Assembly (NCBI GenBank): GCA_964447105.1
Contig: CAYURH010000015.1
Span: forward strand, 1-26,641
Length of the DNA stretch: 26,641 nt
Reading direction: 5' to 3'
From: CAYURH01 sp964447105
GTDB lineage: Bacteria > Patescibacteriota > Saccharimonadia > Saccharimonadales > EFPC-124
In this document: positions 12,969 to 21,047 of the stretch, one piece after another
Numbering within the stretch: position 1 is the first letter of the stretch
How the letters are laid out: each line of letters begins with the position of its first letter
Notes under the pieces: generated by a model
Seen by the model: only the letters and a program-made list of their open reading frames with translations
What the model was told of the DNA's origin: nothing
Database searches by the model: none
Made by a program: the position numbers and the translations under genes

Positions 12969-12992
12969 AAACGACCGCGATTGCGGCCGCTT
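12969..12992 (-). terminator. Intrinsic terminator after rplO
   Basis: Minus-strand stem AAGCGGCCGC (12992-12983) / GCGGTCGTTT (12978-12969), loop AATC, 10 pairs with two G-T, then ATTTTATAG. The G-T pairs fit only the minus-strand RNA (A-C mismatch on the other strand), which fixes the direction. It closes the rplC-to-rplO unit and separates it from secY. Confidence 0.78.
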
Positions 12993-13009
12993 ATCCCAGA
13001 TGTATGAAG

Positions 13010-13501
13010 CTATTTGGCTTCTTTTTCTGTTTTTTCGGTTTTGCGCTTGCTAGCTGGTAGTTCAGGCACGATAGTCTTTTCGAATGTGCCGCCAGCTTTG
13101 GTGATCAACTCTTGCGCACCTTTGCTAGCGCCTTGAGTTTTGACGGTCACTTTGCCTTTGAGCTCACCGCGTATGATGATCTTGACTGAATGGTAGGGAG
13201 TCATAATCAGCCCAGCTTCGTACATGCTCATGTTGTCGGCAGTTTTGCCAGCCAACACTTCCAGAGCGTCAGTGTAGACGACCTGCGCAGGCACGCGTAA
13301 ACTCTTGAAGCCACGCAGTTTAGGAACGCGGCGCACCAGCGGGCCTTGACCACCCATAAAGGTGAGGCCGATTTTTTTGCCGGTGCGAGCTTTTTGACCT
13401 TTGGTACCACGACCAGCGGTTTTACCTTGACCAGCGGCTATACCGCGGCCCACGCGTTTTTTGGATTTGTGGGCTTCGACTTGGAGATCGTTGACTTTCA
13501 T
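13010..13501 (-). CDS. rplO: 50S ribosomal protein L15
   Basis: 163 residues, slightly longer than usual because of a Lys/Glu-rich C-terminal tail. The N-terminal Gly-rich basic arm KKRVGRGIAAGQGKTAGRG, then GGQGPLVRRVPKLRGF, is diagnostic. L15 is a late 50S assembly protein. It overlaps rpsE by a stop/start junction; rpmD (L30), normally between rpsE and rplO, is missing. Last gene of the long ribosomal protein unit. Confidence 0.97.
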   Translation of the reverse strand: MKVNDLQVEAHKSKKRVGRGIAAGQGKTAGRGTKGQKARTGKKIGLTFMGGQGPLVRRVPKLRGFKSLRVPAQVVYTDALEVLAGKTADNMSMYEAGLIMTPYHSVKIIIRGELKGKVTVKTQGASKGAQELITKAGGTFEKTIVPELPASKRKTEKTEKEAK

Positions 13502-14100
13502 TATTTTGTCTCCTTGTCTTCAGCTTTGGCGGCTGACTTGCGAACAGGTTTTTGCACCCATTGGTCGGCAGGTACTAATTGACGCAGAGCTTCGATAGTC
13601 GCGTATGCGTTGTTGGCTTTGTTGTTGCTGCCCAGGGCTTTACCGAGTAGGTTGGTAACACCAGTCAAACCCATGATCGAACGCACAGCGCCGCCGGCAA
13701 TAATACCGGTACCGGGTGCAGCTGGCATCAGCAATACTTTGGCGCCGCCAACTTTGGCTTCGACGTCGTGAGGAATGGTAGCTTTGGTGATAGGGATAGT
13801 GATCAGTGATTTTTTGGCCTTGTCGGTAGCTTTGGCTACAGCGGCCTGCACGTCCTGACCTTTGGAAACACCCACGCCAATGCGTTGTTTGCCGTCACCG
13901 ACGGCCACGAGAGCTTTGAAGCGGAATCGGCGCCCACCTTTTACCACGCGGGCGACTCGGTCGATGCTAATCACGTATTCGTTAAAAATCTTTTCTTCGC
14001 GCGGCATATCACGGCGATCATTGCGGCGATTCTGACCACCTTGGCCAGGACGACGATCGCGGTTGTTGCTTTGGCGGTCAATACTTACTGCATTTGGCAT
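13501..14100 (-). CDS. rpsE: 30S ribosomal protein S5
   Basis: 199 residues. A basic, Asn/Arg/Gly-rich N-terminal extension of about 32 residues precedes the core. The double-stranded RNA-binding part RVARVVKGGRRFRFKALVAVGD and the C-terminal domain with APGTGIIAGGAVRSIMGLTGV (both given in part) are typical. S5 lines the mRNA entrance and affects decoding accuracy. Position between rplR and rplO is standard except for the absent rpmD. Confidence 0.97.
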   Translation of the reverse strand: MPNAVSIDRQSNNRDRRPGQGGQNRRNDRRDMPREEKIFNEYVISIDRVARVVKGGRRFRFKALVAVGDGKQRIGVGVSKGQDVQAAVAKATDKAKKSLITIPITKATIPHDVEAKVGGAKVLLMPAAPGTGIIAGGAVRSIMGLTGVTNLLGKALGSNNKANNAYATIEALRQLVPADQWVQKPVRKSAAKAEDKETK

Positions 14101-14103
14101 AAC

Positions 14104-14457
14104 TTAAAACTCCAATCCGCCGCTGCGAGCTGCATCAGCCAACGCTTTGAGGCGACCTTGATATTTACGGCCACTGCGATCAAGTACCACTTTGGTGACC
14201 TTGGCTTTAGTGGCTTTTTTGGCGATGTCAGCACCAACCCAAGCGGCTTTTTCGCTCATAGCGCCTTTGGCGGCGCTACCAACAGTGGTGCTGCTGGCAA
14301 GTGTTTTGCCGGTGGTGTCGTCGATGATTTGAGCGTGCACGTGCTGGTTGCTTATGAAGACACTCAGGCGAGGGCGTTCTGCACTACCTATTACTTTGGC
14401 GCGTACGCGATTGTGGCGCAGGGCGCGGTTGACTAGTTTTTTGACCAAGTTACTCAT
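14104..14457 (-). CDS. rplR: 50S ribosomal protein L18
   Basis: 117 residues, usual length. RPRLSVFISNQHVHAQIIDD is the core strand-turn-strand; AGHRYHGRVKALADAARE-type ending is seen as GRKYQGRLKALADAARSGGLEF. Binds 5S rRNA with L5 and L25. One-base overlap with rplF and 3 nt to rpsE. Confidence 0.96.
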   Translation of the reverse strand: MSNLVKKLVNRALRHNRVRAKVIGSAERPRLSVFISNQHVHAQIIDDTTGKTLASSTTVGSAAKGAMSEKAAWVGADIAKKATKAKVTKVVLDRSGRKYQGRLKALADAARSGGLEF

Positions 14458-14993
14458 TACTTGCCTCCTGTCTTGCCAGCTTTGCGCAAGATCACTTCGT
14501 CGACATATTTAATGCCTTTACCTTTGTAGGGTTCTGGCTTTTTCAGCGCACGGATTTCAGCGGCTACTTGACCAACCTGTTGCTTGTTGATGCCAGCAAC
14601 GGTGATCAAGTTTTTCTCAACAGTCAGTTGTACGCCAGCAGGTGCCTGGTATTTTACTGGGTGCGAAAACCCGAGCGTCATGTCGAGCGCTTGGCCACCA
14701 CCGCTCACGCGGAAGCCGACACCGTTGAGTTCGAGTTTTTTCTCAAAACCTTTGGTGACGCCTACCACCATGTTGTTGATGAGGGCGCGCATGAGGCCAT
14801 GATTGGCTTTGGCTACTTTTTCGTCACCATCGCGAGTGACAGTGGCATTGCCATCAGCCACAGCAACTGCGACATGTGATAGCATAAATTGTTCCAGTGT
14901 GCCTTTGGGCCCCGCGACAGTTATTTTGTCGGGGTCGACCGTGATTGTCACACCGCTCGGCACTGGGATGGGTAGTTTTCCGATTCGACTCAT
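14457..14993 (-). CDS. rplF: 50S ribosomal protein L6
   Basis: 178 residues, usual length. SRIGKLPIPVPSGVTITV at the start, NNMVVGVTKGFEKKLELNGVG in the middle and KKPEPYKGKGIKYVDEVI near the end are diagnostic. L6 lies near the factor-binding region of the 50S subunit. It sits between rpsH (23-nt gap) and rplR. Confidence 0.97.
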   Translation of the reverse strand: MSRIGKLPIPVPSGVTITVDPDKITVAGPKGTLEQFMLSHVAVAVADGNATVTRDGDEKVAKANHGLMRALINNMVVGVTKGFEKKLELNGVGFRVSGGGQALDMTLGFSHPVKYQAPAGVQLTVEKNLITVAGINKQQVGQVAAEIRALKKPEPYKGKGIKYVDEVILRKAGKTGGK

Positions 14994-15016
14994 ATCTTAT
15001 TCCTTACAGTTATTTA

Positions 15017-15418
15017 CTAGTAAACTTTGCAGATTACTTCACCGCCAAGCTTGGCTTTTCGGGCCTGCATGCCAGTCATCACACCTTGGCTAGTGCTCAC
15101 CAGCACGATACCGCGGCCATTCTTGACGCGAGGGATCTCGGCTGATTTGGCGTAGACACGTTGGCCTGGTTTGCTCACACGTTGGATAGCAGTGATGGTG
15201 GCGTTTTCGCCTGGTTCGTTGATAGTGATCACAATAGTGCCGCGAGGTTGGCCTTCTTCTAGCTTGACAGCTTTTAGATAACCGGCTTTTTTGAGCTGTT
15301 CAGCGATAGTCAGCTTTTGCTTGCTTGCTGGTACAGTCACCTCAGTTTTGCCTACCGCAATTGCGTTGCGGATGCGAGTCAACAGGTCGGCGATGGGGTC
15401 AGTTGTTTGCATACTCAT
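15017..15418 (-). CDS. rpsH: 30S ribosomal protein S8
   Basis: 133 residues. TDPIADLLTRIRNAIAVGK at the N terminus and the C-terminal RIYAKSAEIPRVKNGRGIVLVSTSQGVMT-type block are typical. AGAAGG 7 nt upstream favours the ATG at 15418 over the one two codons later. In E. coli S8 represses the spc operon through an rplE leader; no obvious S8-like site was identified here. Confidence 0.97.
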   Translation of the reverse strand: MSMQTTDPIADLLTRIRNAIAVGKTEVTVPASKQKLTIAEQLKKAGYLKAVKLEEGQPRGTIVITINEPGENATITAIQRVSKPGQRVYAKSAEIPRVKNGRGIVLVSTSQGVMTGMQARKAKLGGEVICKVY

Positions 15419-15433
15419 ATATTTACCTTCTTC

Positions 15434-15703
15434 CTACCAGCTACTCTTGGTTACGCCCGGGATTTCTCCCTTACTGGCTTTTTCGCGGAAGCTGATGCGA
15501 TCCAGACCAAATCGACGCATGTAGCCACGTGGGCGACCGGTCAGCAGGCTGCGGTTTTTGTGACGAGTTGGGCTGGAATTGCGTGGCAACAGAGCCAAGC
15601 CGTCCAAATCACCAGCTGCTTTGAGTTCGGCGCGCTTTTCAGCGTACTGTGCGATCATTTTTCGACGTTTTAGGTCGCGAGCAAGAATCGATTTTTTAGC
15701 CAT
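15434..15703 (-). CDS. rpsN: 30S ribosomal protein S14, long zinc-free form
   Basis: 89 residues, the long (E. coli-like) form. The central segment NRSLLTGRPRGYMRRFGLDR replaces the zinc-ribbon Cys of the short form, so it needs no zinc. Together with the zinc-free S4 and L36 it points to a ribosome with a low zinc requirement. One-base overlap with rplE. Confidence 0.96.
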   Translation of the reverse strand: MAKKSILARDLKRRKMIAQYAEKRAELKAAGDLDGLALLPRNSSPTRHKNRSLLTGRPRGYMRRFGLDRISFREKASKGEIPGVTKSSW

Positions 15704-16287
15704 TACTTGGCCTCCTTTTCAAATGGCATACCAAATGCGGCGAGCAGAGCGCGGCTGTGAGCTGGCTCGGTTGATTTAACTACAAAGTTAATTTGCAGGC
15801 CGTGGGTGGTTTGCGTTTCTTCAAAACTGAGCTCAGGGAAGATGGATTGATCAGTAAGGCCCAGGCTGTAGTTGCCGTCTTTGTCGAATGCTTTGGCGCT
15901 TACGCCGTGGAAGTCGCGCACACGTGGCAGTACAGCGTGGATCAGGCGATCCATGAACTCGTACATGCGTTCGTCGCGCAGCGTGACGCTGACGCCAATG
16001 CGGTTCATGCCGCGGCGAATTTTGAATGTGGCAATAGATTTCTTGGCCATGCGGTCAACAGGTTGCTGGCCGGTGATTTTACGTAGCGTGTTTACTACCG
16101 CTTCGTGGTATGATTTGTCGTCTTTTTGCTTACCAAGGCCTACGTTGAGAACGATTTTCTCAAGTTTCGGTACTTGGTTGGCGTTGGCTAGTTCCAGCTC
16201 TTTTTGGAGACGTGGCACCAGCTCCTGTTTGTACAGGGCTTTCAGACGTGCCTGAGTGGCGGGCTGAGTTGTCGTCTTGGTGGCCAT
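15703..16287 (-). CDS. rplE: 50S ribosomal protein L5
   Basis: 194 residues. VPKLEKIVLNVGLGKQKDD, KSIATFKIRRGMNRIGVSVTLR and SLGLTDQSIFPEL are diagnostic. Binds 5S rRNA and contacts P-site tRNA in the central protuberance. A roughly ten-residue N-terminal extension precedes the usual start. One-base overlaps on both sides with rpsN and rplX. Confidence 0.97.
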   Translation of the reverse strand: MATKTTTQPATQARLKALYKQELVPRLQKELELANANQVPKLEKIVLNVGLGKQKDDKSYHEAVVNTLRKITGQQPVDRMAKKSIATFKIRRGMNRIGVSVTLRDERMYEFMDRLIHAVLPRVRDFHGVSAKAFDKDGNYSLGLTDQSIFPELSFEETQTTHGLQINFVVKSTEPAHSRALLAAFGMPFEKEAK

Positions 16288-16604
16288 TATTTAATCTCCT
16301 TGTTGCCGGCACTGCGGGCTACGCGTACTTTAGTGCCGTCTTTCTTGATCTCGTAGCCTATTCGGGTGGTTTTTTTGGCGTCGGTAGGGTGTAGCAGCGC
16401 TACTTTGTGTACTGGCATAGCCATATGGATTTCGCGAGTACCACCCTGTGGGTTAAGCATATTTGGCTTTACGAATCGCTTGCGCTCGCCAATGCCTTCT
16501 AGCTTGACGGCGTTTTCGCTAGGCAGCACTGCGATCACTTTGGCGGTTTTGCCTTTGTGGGCGCCAGCAATCACTTTTACCATGTCGCCGAGTTTGATCT
16601 TCAT
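16287..16604 (-). CDS. rplX: 50S ribosomal protein L24
   Basis: 105 residues. MKIKLGDMVKVIAGAHKGKT is the KOW motif, and the NMLNPQGGTREIHMAMPVHK block is typical. An assembly initiator that binds the 5' region of 23S rRNA. Overlaps rplN and rplE by one base each. Confidence 0.97.
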   Translation of the reverse strand: MKIKLGDMVKVIAGAHKGKTAKVIAVLPSENAVKLEGIGERKRFVKPNMLNPQGGTREIHMAMPVHKVALLHPTDAKKTTRIGYEIKKDGTKVRVARSAGNKEIK

Positions 16605-16972
16605 TACAGTACCTCCGGTGCTAGGCTAATGATTTTCATGTAGCCTTTTTCGCGCAGCTCGCGTGGCACGGGGCCGAAAACACGAGTTGCTTTAGGGTTC
16701 TTGTCGTCGGCAATTACCACTGCGGCGTTATCGTCGAAACGGATTGTCGAGCCATCTTTGCGCTTGATTGGCGCAGTAGTGCGTACCACGACGGCTTTGA
16801 CAACGCTTTTGCGTTTGATGTTACCAGCTGGGTTGGCGTCTTTGACGCTTGCCACGATGATGTCGCCGACGTGTGCATAGCGACGACCAGTGCCACCGAG
16901 CACGCGGATACACAATAATTCGCGTGCGCCGCTGTTGTCGGCAACTTTGAGGCGAGATTCTTGTTGAATCAT
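16604..16972 (-). CDS. rplN: 50S ribosomal protein L14
   Basis: 122 residues, exact usual length. IQQESRLKVADNSGARELLCIRVLGG at the start, KRKDGSTIRFDDNAAVVI in the middle and FGPVPRELREKGYMKIISLAPEVL at the end (parts quoted). L14 forms an intersubunit bridge with 16S helix 44 and is the target of RsfS. Standard position after rpsQ. Confidence 0.98.
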   Translation of the reverse strand: MIQQESRLKVADNSGARELLCIRVLGGTGRRYAHVGDIIVASVKDANPAGNIKRKSVVKAVVVRTTAPIKRKDGSTIRFDDNAAVVIADDKNPKATRVFGPVPRELREKGYMKIISLAPEVL

Positions 16973-16975
16973 GAC

Positions 16976-17305
16976 TTACTCCTCGCCTTCCTTGCTGGAT
17001 TTGGCTTCGCGGCGTTTAGCTTCGGCGTCTGCAATCAATTCTTCGCCTTTTACTTCTACTTCGGCGTGACCGGCTTCGATGATTTTGCTCAGCATCCAAC
17101 TTTTGTTTTTGCTGATTGGGCGGGTTTCGCTGATTTCAACTTTGTCGCCTTTGTGGGCTTTGTTGTCTTCGTCGTGGGCAGCGTATTTCTTGGTGATAGT
17201 GTAGCGTTTGCCATACACGGGGTGAGTCACGCTGCGCGCGATAGCCACGGTGATGGTTTTGTCCTGCACATCAGAAGTCACGATGCCAGTTAGTTTACGG
17301 GCCAT
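16976..17305 (-). CDS. rpsQ: 30S ribosomal protein S17
   Basis: 109 residues, longer than the usual 80-90. The core is typical: LTGIVTSDVQDKTITVAI, HPVYGKRYTITKKYAAHDE and GDKVEISETRPISKNKSW. A charged C-terminal helix of about 25 residues (Lys, Glu, Ala-rich) is extra, a feature shared by other proteins of this operon. One-base overlap with rpmC. Confidence 0.97.
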   Translation of the reverse strand: MARKLTGIVTSDVQDKTITVAIARSVTHPVYGKRYTITKKYAAHDEDNKAHKGDKVEISETRPISKNKSWMLSKIIEAGHAEVEVKGEELIADAEAKRREAKSSKEGEE

Positions 17306-17547
17306 TATTTTGTCTCCTTTGCAGTCTGAGCTGCGGCCGCATGCTTTTGAGTCAGCACGGTCATTGCCTGGGCAATGCTGCGGCGGTTCTTGCGAATCAC
17401 TGCAGGGCTGGGTAGCTCGCTAGCATGGTTGGCGCGATGCTGTTCGACCAATTCTTTCTTCATGTCAGCAATTTTTTGCGCTAGTTGAGTTTCATCCATT
17501 GCACGGAGGTCAACGATGAGCTTGGTAGTTTTTTTAGCTTCAGCCAT
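17305..17547 (-). CDS. rpmC: 50S ribosomal protein L29
   Basis: 80 residues. LRAMDETQLAQKIADMKKEL and VIRKNRRSIAQAMTVL are the two-helix coiled hairpin of L29, with the usual order after rplP. L29 lies near the peptide exit tunnel and SRP/trigger factor docking site. N- and C-terminal Ala/Lys tails are present. Confidence 0.95.
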   Translation of the reverse strand: MAEAKKTTKLIVDLRAMDETQLAQKIADMKKELVEQHRANHASELPSPAVIRKNRRSIAQAMTVLTQKHAAAAQTAKETK

Positions 17548-17548
17548 C

Positions 17549-17962
17549 TTATGCCTCCTCTCGTTTAATAAACTTGGTCTTTACTGGCAGCTTGTGGCCG
17601 GCCAGACGCATGGCTTCGCGGGCGATGTCTTCAGACACGCCTTTCATTTCGAATAGCACGGTGCCAGTTTTGACTTTGGCTACGAAAAACTCGGGGTTAC
17701 CTTTGCCGCCGCCCATTTTCACATCTTGTGGCTTACGAGTCACAGGGGTGTGGGGGAAGATACGGATCCAGATTTTACCACCGCGCTTGATGTAGCGAGT
17801 CATAGCCTGACGGGCTGATTCGATCTGACGGCTCGTAATGCGTTCGTTGTCTTGCGATTGCAGAGCAAAATCGCCAAATGCAATGTAGTGACCCGCAGTA
17901 GCTACACCGGTGTTTTTGCCGATGCGTACTTTGCGGAATTTGGTTTTCTTGGGTAGTAACAT
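17549..17962 (-). CDS. rplP: 50S ribosomal protein L16
   Basis: 137 residues from ATG 17962, chosen over an upstream in-frame start because GGGGAGG lies 7 nt before it and the product then begins MLLPKKTKFRKV as in the family. IPVTRKPQDVKMGGGKGNPEF-type block and FEMKGVSEDIAREAMRLAGHKLP confirm identity. The ATG overlaps the rpsC TAA (TAATG). L16 shapes the A-site tRNA binding region. Confidence 0.97.
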   Translation of the reverse strand: MLLPKKTKFRKVRIGKNTGVATAGHYIAFGDFALQSQDNERITSRQIESARQAMTRYIKRGGKIWIRIFPHTPVTRKPQDVKMGGGKGNPEFFVAKVKTGTVLFEMKGVSEDIAREAMRLAGHKLPVKTKFIKREEA

Positions 17963-18597
17963 TACTGCACCTCCCCTTTGTAGATCCACACTTTAATACC
18001 TACAATACCGGCGCTAGGGATTTGTGCGGTACTGAGGTTGTAGTCAATGTCGGCACGCAAGGTGTGCAGGGGCACAGAGCCTTGAATTTCTTTTTCGCGG
18101 CGTGACATTTCAGCACCACCTAAACGGCCAGAGACTTCGATACGAATACCTTTGGCGCCAGCGTTCATAGTGTTTTGAGCGGCCATTTTGACGGCGCGAC
18201 GCCAGTTGATACGGCGTTCCATCTGACGAGCAATATTTTCGGCTACTAGTTTGGCGGCAAGTTCAGGGCGTTTGACTTCTTCAATGTTCAAGCGCACTGG
18301 TTTGGCAAACACCTTTTCGATAGCAGCCTTGAGATCTTGCGCACCAGCACCACCACGACCAATCACTACACCAGCTTTGGCGGTGTGTACGGTCACGGTC
18401 ACGAGGTTGGGTGAGCGTTCGATGTCGATTTTTTGGATCACGGCGCGAGTAGTGAATTTTTTCTCGATGAGATCGCGCACTTTCAGGTCTTGTTGCAGAG
18501 CTTCGGCAAATTCACGCTTGCCAGCAACAAACCATTTGCTGCGCCAGTCTTTGTTGACTTGCAGGCGCATACTAATCGGGTTTACTTTTTGGCCCAT
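17962..18597 (-). CDS. rpsC: 30S ribosomal protein S3
   Basis: 211 residues. MGQKVNPISMRLQVNKDWRS at the start, the KH domain VVIGRGGAGAQDLKAAIEKV (GxxG loop) and the C-terminal IRIEVSGRLGGAEMSRREKEI block are typical. S3 forms part of the mRNA entry helicase. It ends near the conserved core without a long C-terminal tail. One-base overlaps with rplV and rplP. Confidence 0.98.
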   Translation of the reverse strand: MGQKVNPISMRLQVNKDWRSKWFVAGKREFAEALQQDLKVRDLIEKKFTTRAVIQKIDIERSPNLVTVTVHTAKAGVVIGRGGAGAQDLKAAIEKVFAKPVRLNIEEVKRPELAAKLVAENIARQMERRINWRRAVKMAAQNTMNAGAKGIRIEVSGRLGGAEMSRREKEIQGSVPLHTLRADIDYNLSTAQIPSAGIVGIKVWIYKGEVQ

Positions 18598-19004
18598 TAC
18601 TTGGCCTCCTTGCTTGCTTTGGCTGCAGGCTTATCTGCGGCTGCAACTTTTTTAGGCTTCACATCGCCCGACACTTCTACATAGATGTGGCTGGAGCGTT
18701 TCTGGTAAGGCAGTGCACGGCCCATTGCAGCTGGGTTGAAGCGTTTTAGGCGCGGACCAGCGGTAACTTGCAATTGGGTAATCTGCAAGCTGTCTTTTTG
18801 CAGACCGTGGTTGTTGGTGGCGTTGGCTTGAGCACTGGCGATAACTTTGGCAACCGCTTTGGCTGGACGCTTGGGAGTATGTTCAAGAATTGTCAGCGCA
18901 TCAGTTACGCTGCGGCCACGAACCAAACTAGCTACCAGGCCCACTTTGCGTGGAGTCAGGTGGACACCTTTGGCGATGGCTTTGACTGTCATTTGTTCTG
19001 CCAT
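18597..19004 (-). CDS. rplV: 50S ribosomal protein L22
   Basis: 135 residues from ATG 19004; AAGGA lies 9 nt upstream. The longer open frame to 19127 runs into rpsS and lacks support. HLTPRKVGLVASLVRGRSVTDAL, the tunnel loop around RLKRFNPAAMGRALPYQKRSSHI (parts quoted) and the VEVSGD end are diagnostic. A Lys/Ala-rich C-terminal tail of about 22 residues is extra. L22 lines the nascent peptide tunnel. Confidence 0.96.
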   Translation of the reverse strand: MAEQMTVKAIAKGVHLTPRKVGLVASLVRGRSVTDALTILEHTPKRPAKAVAKVIASAQANATNNHGLQKDSLQITQLQVTAGPRLKRFNPAAMGRALPYQKRSSHIYVEVSGDVKPKKVAAADKPAAKASKEAK

Positions 19005-19005
19005 A

Positions 19006-19269
19006 TTATTTATCCTTCTTTGCGTGGCCGCGGAATTTGCGAGTTGGGCTAAATTCACCCAGCTTGTGGCCAACCATGTTTTCAGATACATACACTGGTA
19101 CGTGCACGCGGCCGTTGTGTACGGCAAATGTGCGACCTACCATTTCAGGGGTAATCGTACTAGCACGTGCCCAGGTTTTGATAACTGTGCGGCTATCGCT
19201 GCCAAGAGCGATAACTTTTTTGGCCAGTTTAGGATCTACAAATGGACCTTTTTTAAGTGAACGACTCAT
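19006..19269 (-). CDS. rpsS: 30S ribosomal protein S19
   Basis: 87 residues. SRSLKKGPFVDPKLAKKVIAL, TWARASTITPEMVGRTFAVHNGR and MVGHKLGEFSPTRKFRGHAK are classical. S19 forms the 30S head with S13. Standard order rplB-rpsS-rplV. Confidence 0.98.
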   Translation of the reverse strand: MSRSLKKGPFVDPKLAKKVIALGSDSRTVIKTWARASTITPEMVGRTFAVHNGRVHVPVYVSENMVGHKLGEFSPTRKFRGHAKKDK

Positions 19270-19272
19270 ATG

Positions 19273-20106
19273 CTATTTCCTCTTCGCCTCGTGGCGTGAG
19301 CGCACGATGTATTTAGTTGTGCTGGTACGGCGGCGAGTCTTCAGGCCAATAGCGACCTTACCCCAAGGAGTTTTGGGGATGCGACCTGGGCCAGTTCTAC
19401 CTTCACCACCACCCATTGGGTGATCAGATGGGTTCATGGCTTTACCGTGTACGCTTGGGCGCCAACCTTGGTGACGGCGACGGCCGGCAGAGCCAAGTTT
19501 GACGTTTTGGTGCTGTTCATTGCCCACGGTACCCAAAGTAGCCATGCATTCTACGCGGACTTTGCGGACTTCGCCAGATGGCAAACGTACCTGTGCGTAG
19601 TCGGCTTCTTTGGCAACCAGCTGTGCTTTGGTGCCAGCTGAGCGAACCATTTGGCCGCCTTTGCCGGGTTGCATTTCGATGTTGTAGATGAATGAGCCAG
19701 CTGGGATAGCGCTCAGTGGCATGCGGTTGCCCGTCTCCACTGGTGCTTCGGCGCCACTGTTTACTCGGTCGCCCACTTTCATGTCGCGTTCGGCAATCAC
19801 GTAGTGATACAGACCGTGTTGGTCTTTGAGTCGAGCGATACGGGCTGAGCGGTTAGGGTCATATTCGATGGCTTCGATGGTGGCGTTGGTGCCGGGAGCC
19901 AAGCGATGATTAACCAAACGATAGAATTTCTTCACGCCACCACCACGGTGACGGGTAGTGATGCGACCCATGTTGTTGCGGCCGGCCTGAGATTTTTTGA
20001 CCCTCAGCAGGCTGCGCACGGGTTTTTTGTGAGTCACCATACTCAAGTCTTGCGTGGTCATGCCACGGCGGCCAGGAGTGGTGGGTTTGTAGGTTTTAAT
20101 AGGCAT
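19273..20106 (-). CDS. rplB: 50S ribosomal protein L2
   Basis: 277 residues, usual length. YKPTTPGRRGMTTQDLSMVT at the start, GGGVKKFYRLVNHR, and the conserved C-terminal HPMGGGEGRT segment around the peptidyl-transferase region (seen as DHPMGGGEGRTGPGR). L2 is essential for subunit association. One-base overlap with rplW. Confidence 0.98.
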   Translation of the reverse strand: MPIKTYKPTTPGRRGMTTQDLSMVTHKKPVRSLLRVKKSQAGRNNMGRITTRHRGGGVKKFYRLVNHRLAPGTNATIEAIEYDPNRSARIARLKDQHGLYHYVIAERDMKVGDRVNSGAEAPVETGNRMPLSAIPAGSFIYNIEMQPGKGGQMVRSAGTKAQLVAKEADYAQVRLPSGEVRKVRVECMATLGTVGNEQHQNVKLGSAGRRRHQGWRPSVHGKAMNPSDHPMGGGEGRTGPGRIPKTPWGKVAIGLKTRRRTSTTKYIVRSRHEAKRK

Positions 20107-20405
20107 TACTTGGCCTCCTGTTGTTCAAAGGCTTCAATCTTTTCGCCTTCGGCCAATGTAACATAGGCTTTTTTGCGATGATTGCGCTGACCGATGGTAG
20201 GCTTGCCACTCTTGCGGTAGCGACGCACTACTTTGCCTTTGACGATAGTGGTGGTAACGCCCATCACATGTACGTCAAACTGTTTGGCTACGGCGTCGGC
20301 AATCTGTTGCTTGTTGACGCTGGTTGGCGTGTCGAAGGTAAAGATGCCAGACTGCGCCAAGGCGACGGTCTTTTCGCTAATGCGGGGAATGAGTTTGATA
20401 TCCAT
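20106..20405 (-). CDS. rplW: 50S ribosomal protein L23
   Basis: 99 residues. LIPRISEKTVALAQSGIFTF, then the VNKQQIADAVAKQFDVHV motif and RKKAYVTLAEGEKIE at the end. L23 docks trigger factor and SRP at the tunnel exit. It lies between rplD and rplB as usual. Confidence 0.96.
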   Translation of the reverse strand: MDIKLIPRISEKTVALAQSGIFTFDTPTSVNKQQIADAVAKQFDVHVMGVTTTIVKGKVVRRYRKSGKPTIGQRNHRKKAYVTLAEGEKIEAFEQQEAK

Positions 20406-20408
20406 GGC

Positions 20409-21047
20409 TTAGGCCTCCAACCATTTGGCCACAGCGCTTACGGCGGCTTTGGTCATGATTAGTTTATCGGCATTGAGGATAGTAAACACATTGAGGTAGG
20501 TGGCCTGTACAAGCTGCACGTTGGCAATGTTGCCAGTAGCGCGCAGCAATTCTGGAGTCTTGTGTTCGACCACCAGCACCACTTTGTCTTTGGCTTCGGC
20601 GTGGGTAGCTATAAATTTGACCACTTCGGCAGTCTTGCCAGTGGTCTTCACGTCGTCAACTACTACAATTTCTTTGGCGATGCTGGCCATAGTGAGCGCT
20701 TGGCGCAGAGCCACGCGTTTGGCGGTAATGGGCAGGCCTTTGCTGTAGTTTTCGGTACCAGTAGGGCCAAATGCGACACCACCTTTGCGCCAAATTGGGT
20801 TGCGGCTACTACCAAAGCGAGCGCGGCCAGTGCCTTTTTGTTTCCAAGGCTTGCGGCCGCCGCCACGCACTTCGCCACGAGTCAATGTCTTGGCGTAGTT
20901 GCCGCGACCGTTGGCTAGGTAGGCTTCGTAGGCTACTTTTAGAAGTTCATGATTTGGGATTTCAACTGCAAACACACTCTTCGGAAGAGTAGCGCTGGTT
21001 GCGGTAGTTGGTTTTTTGACAGTAGTCGTAGTTGTCTTTTCAGCCAT
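20409..21047 (-). CDS. rplD: 50S ribosomal protein L4
   Basis: 212 residues. An N-terminal Thr/Lys-rich stretch of about 20 residues is extra. The tunnel loop with GRKPWKQKGTGRARFGSSRNPIWRKGG (parts quoted) is diagnostic, and the C-terminal half has the VVVDDV and VVEHKTPEL strands. In E. coli L4 represses its own S10 operon by acting on the leader; here the rplC leader would be the equivalent place. One-base overlap with rplC. Confidence 0.97.
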   Translation of the reverse strand: MAEKTTTTTVKKPTTATSATLPKSVFAVEIPNHELLKVAYEAYLANGRGNYAKTLTRGEVRGGGRKPWKQKGTGRARFGSSRNPIWRKGGVAFGPTGTENYSKGLPITAKRVALRQALTMASIAKEIVVVDDVKTTGKTAEVVKFIATHAEAKDKVVLVVEHKTPELLRATGNIANVQLVQATYLNVFTILNADKLIMTKAAVSAVAKWLEA

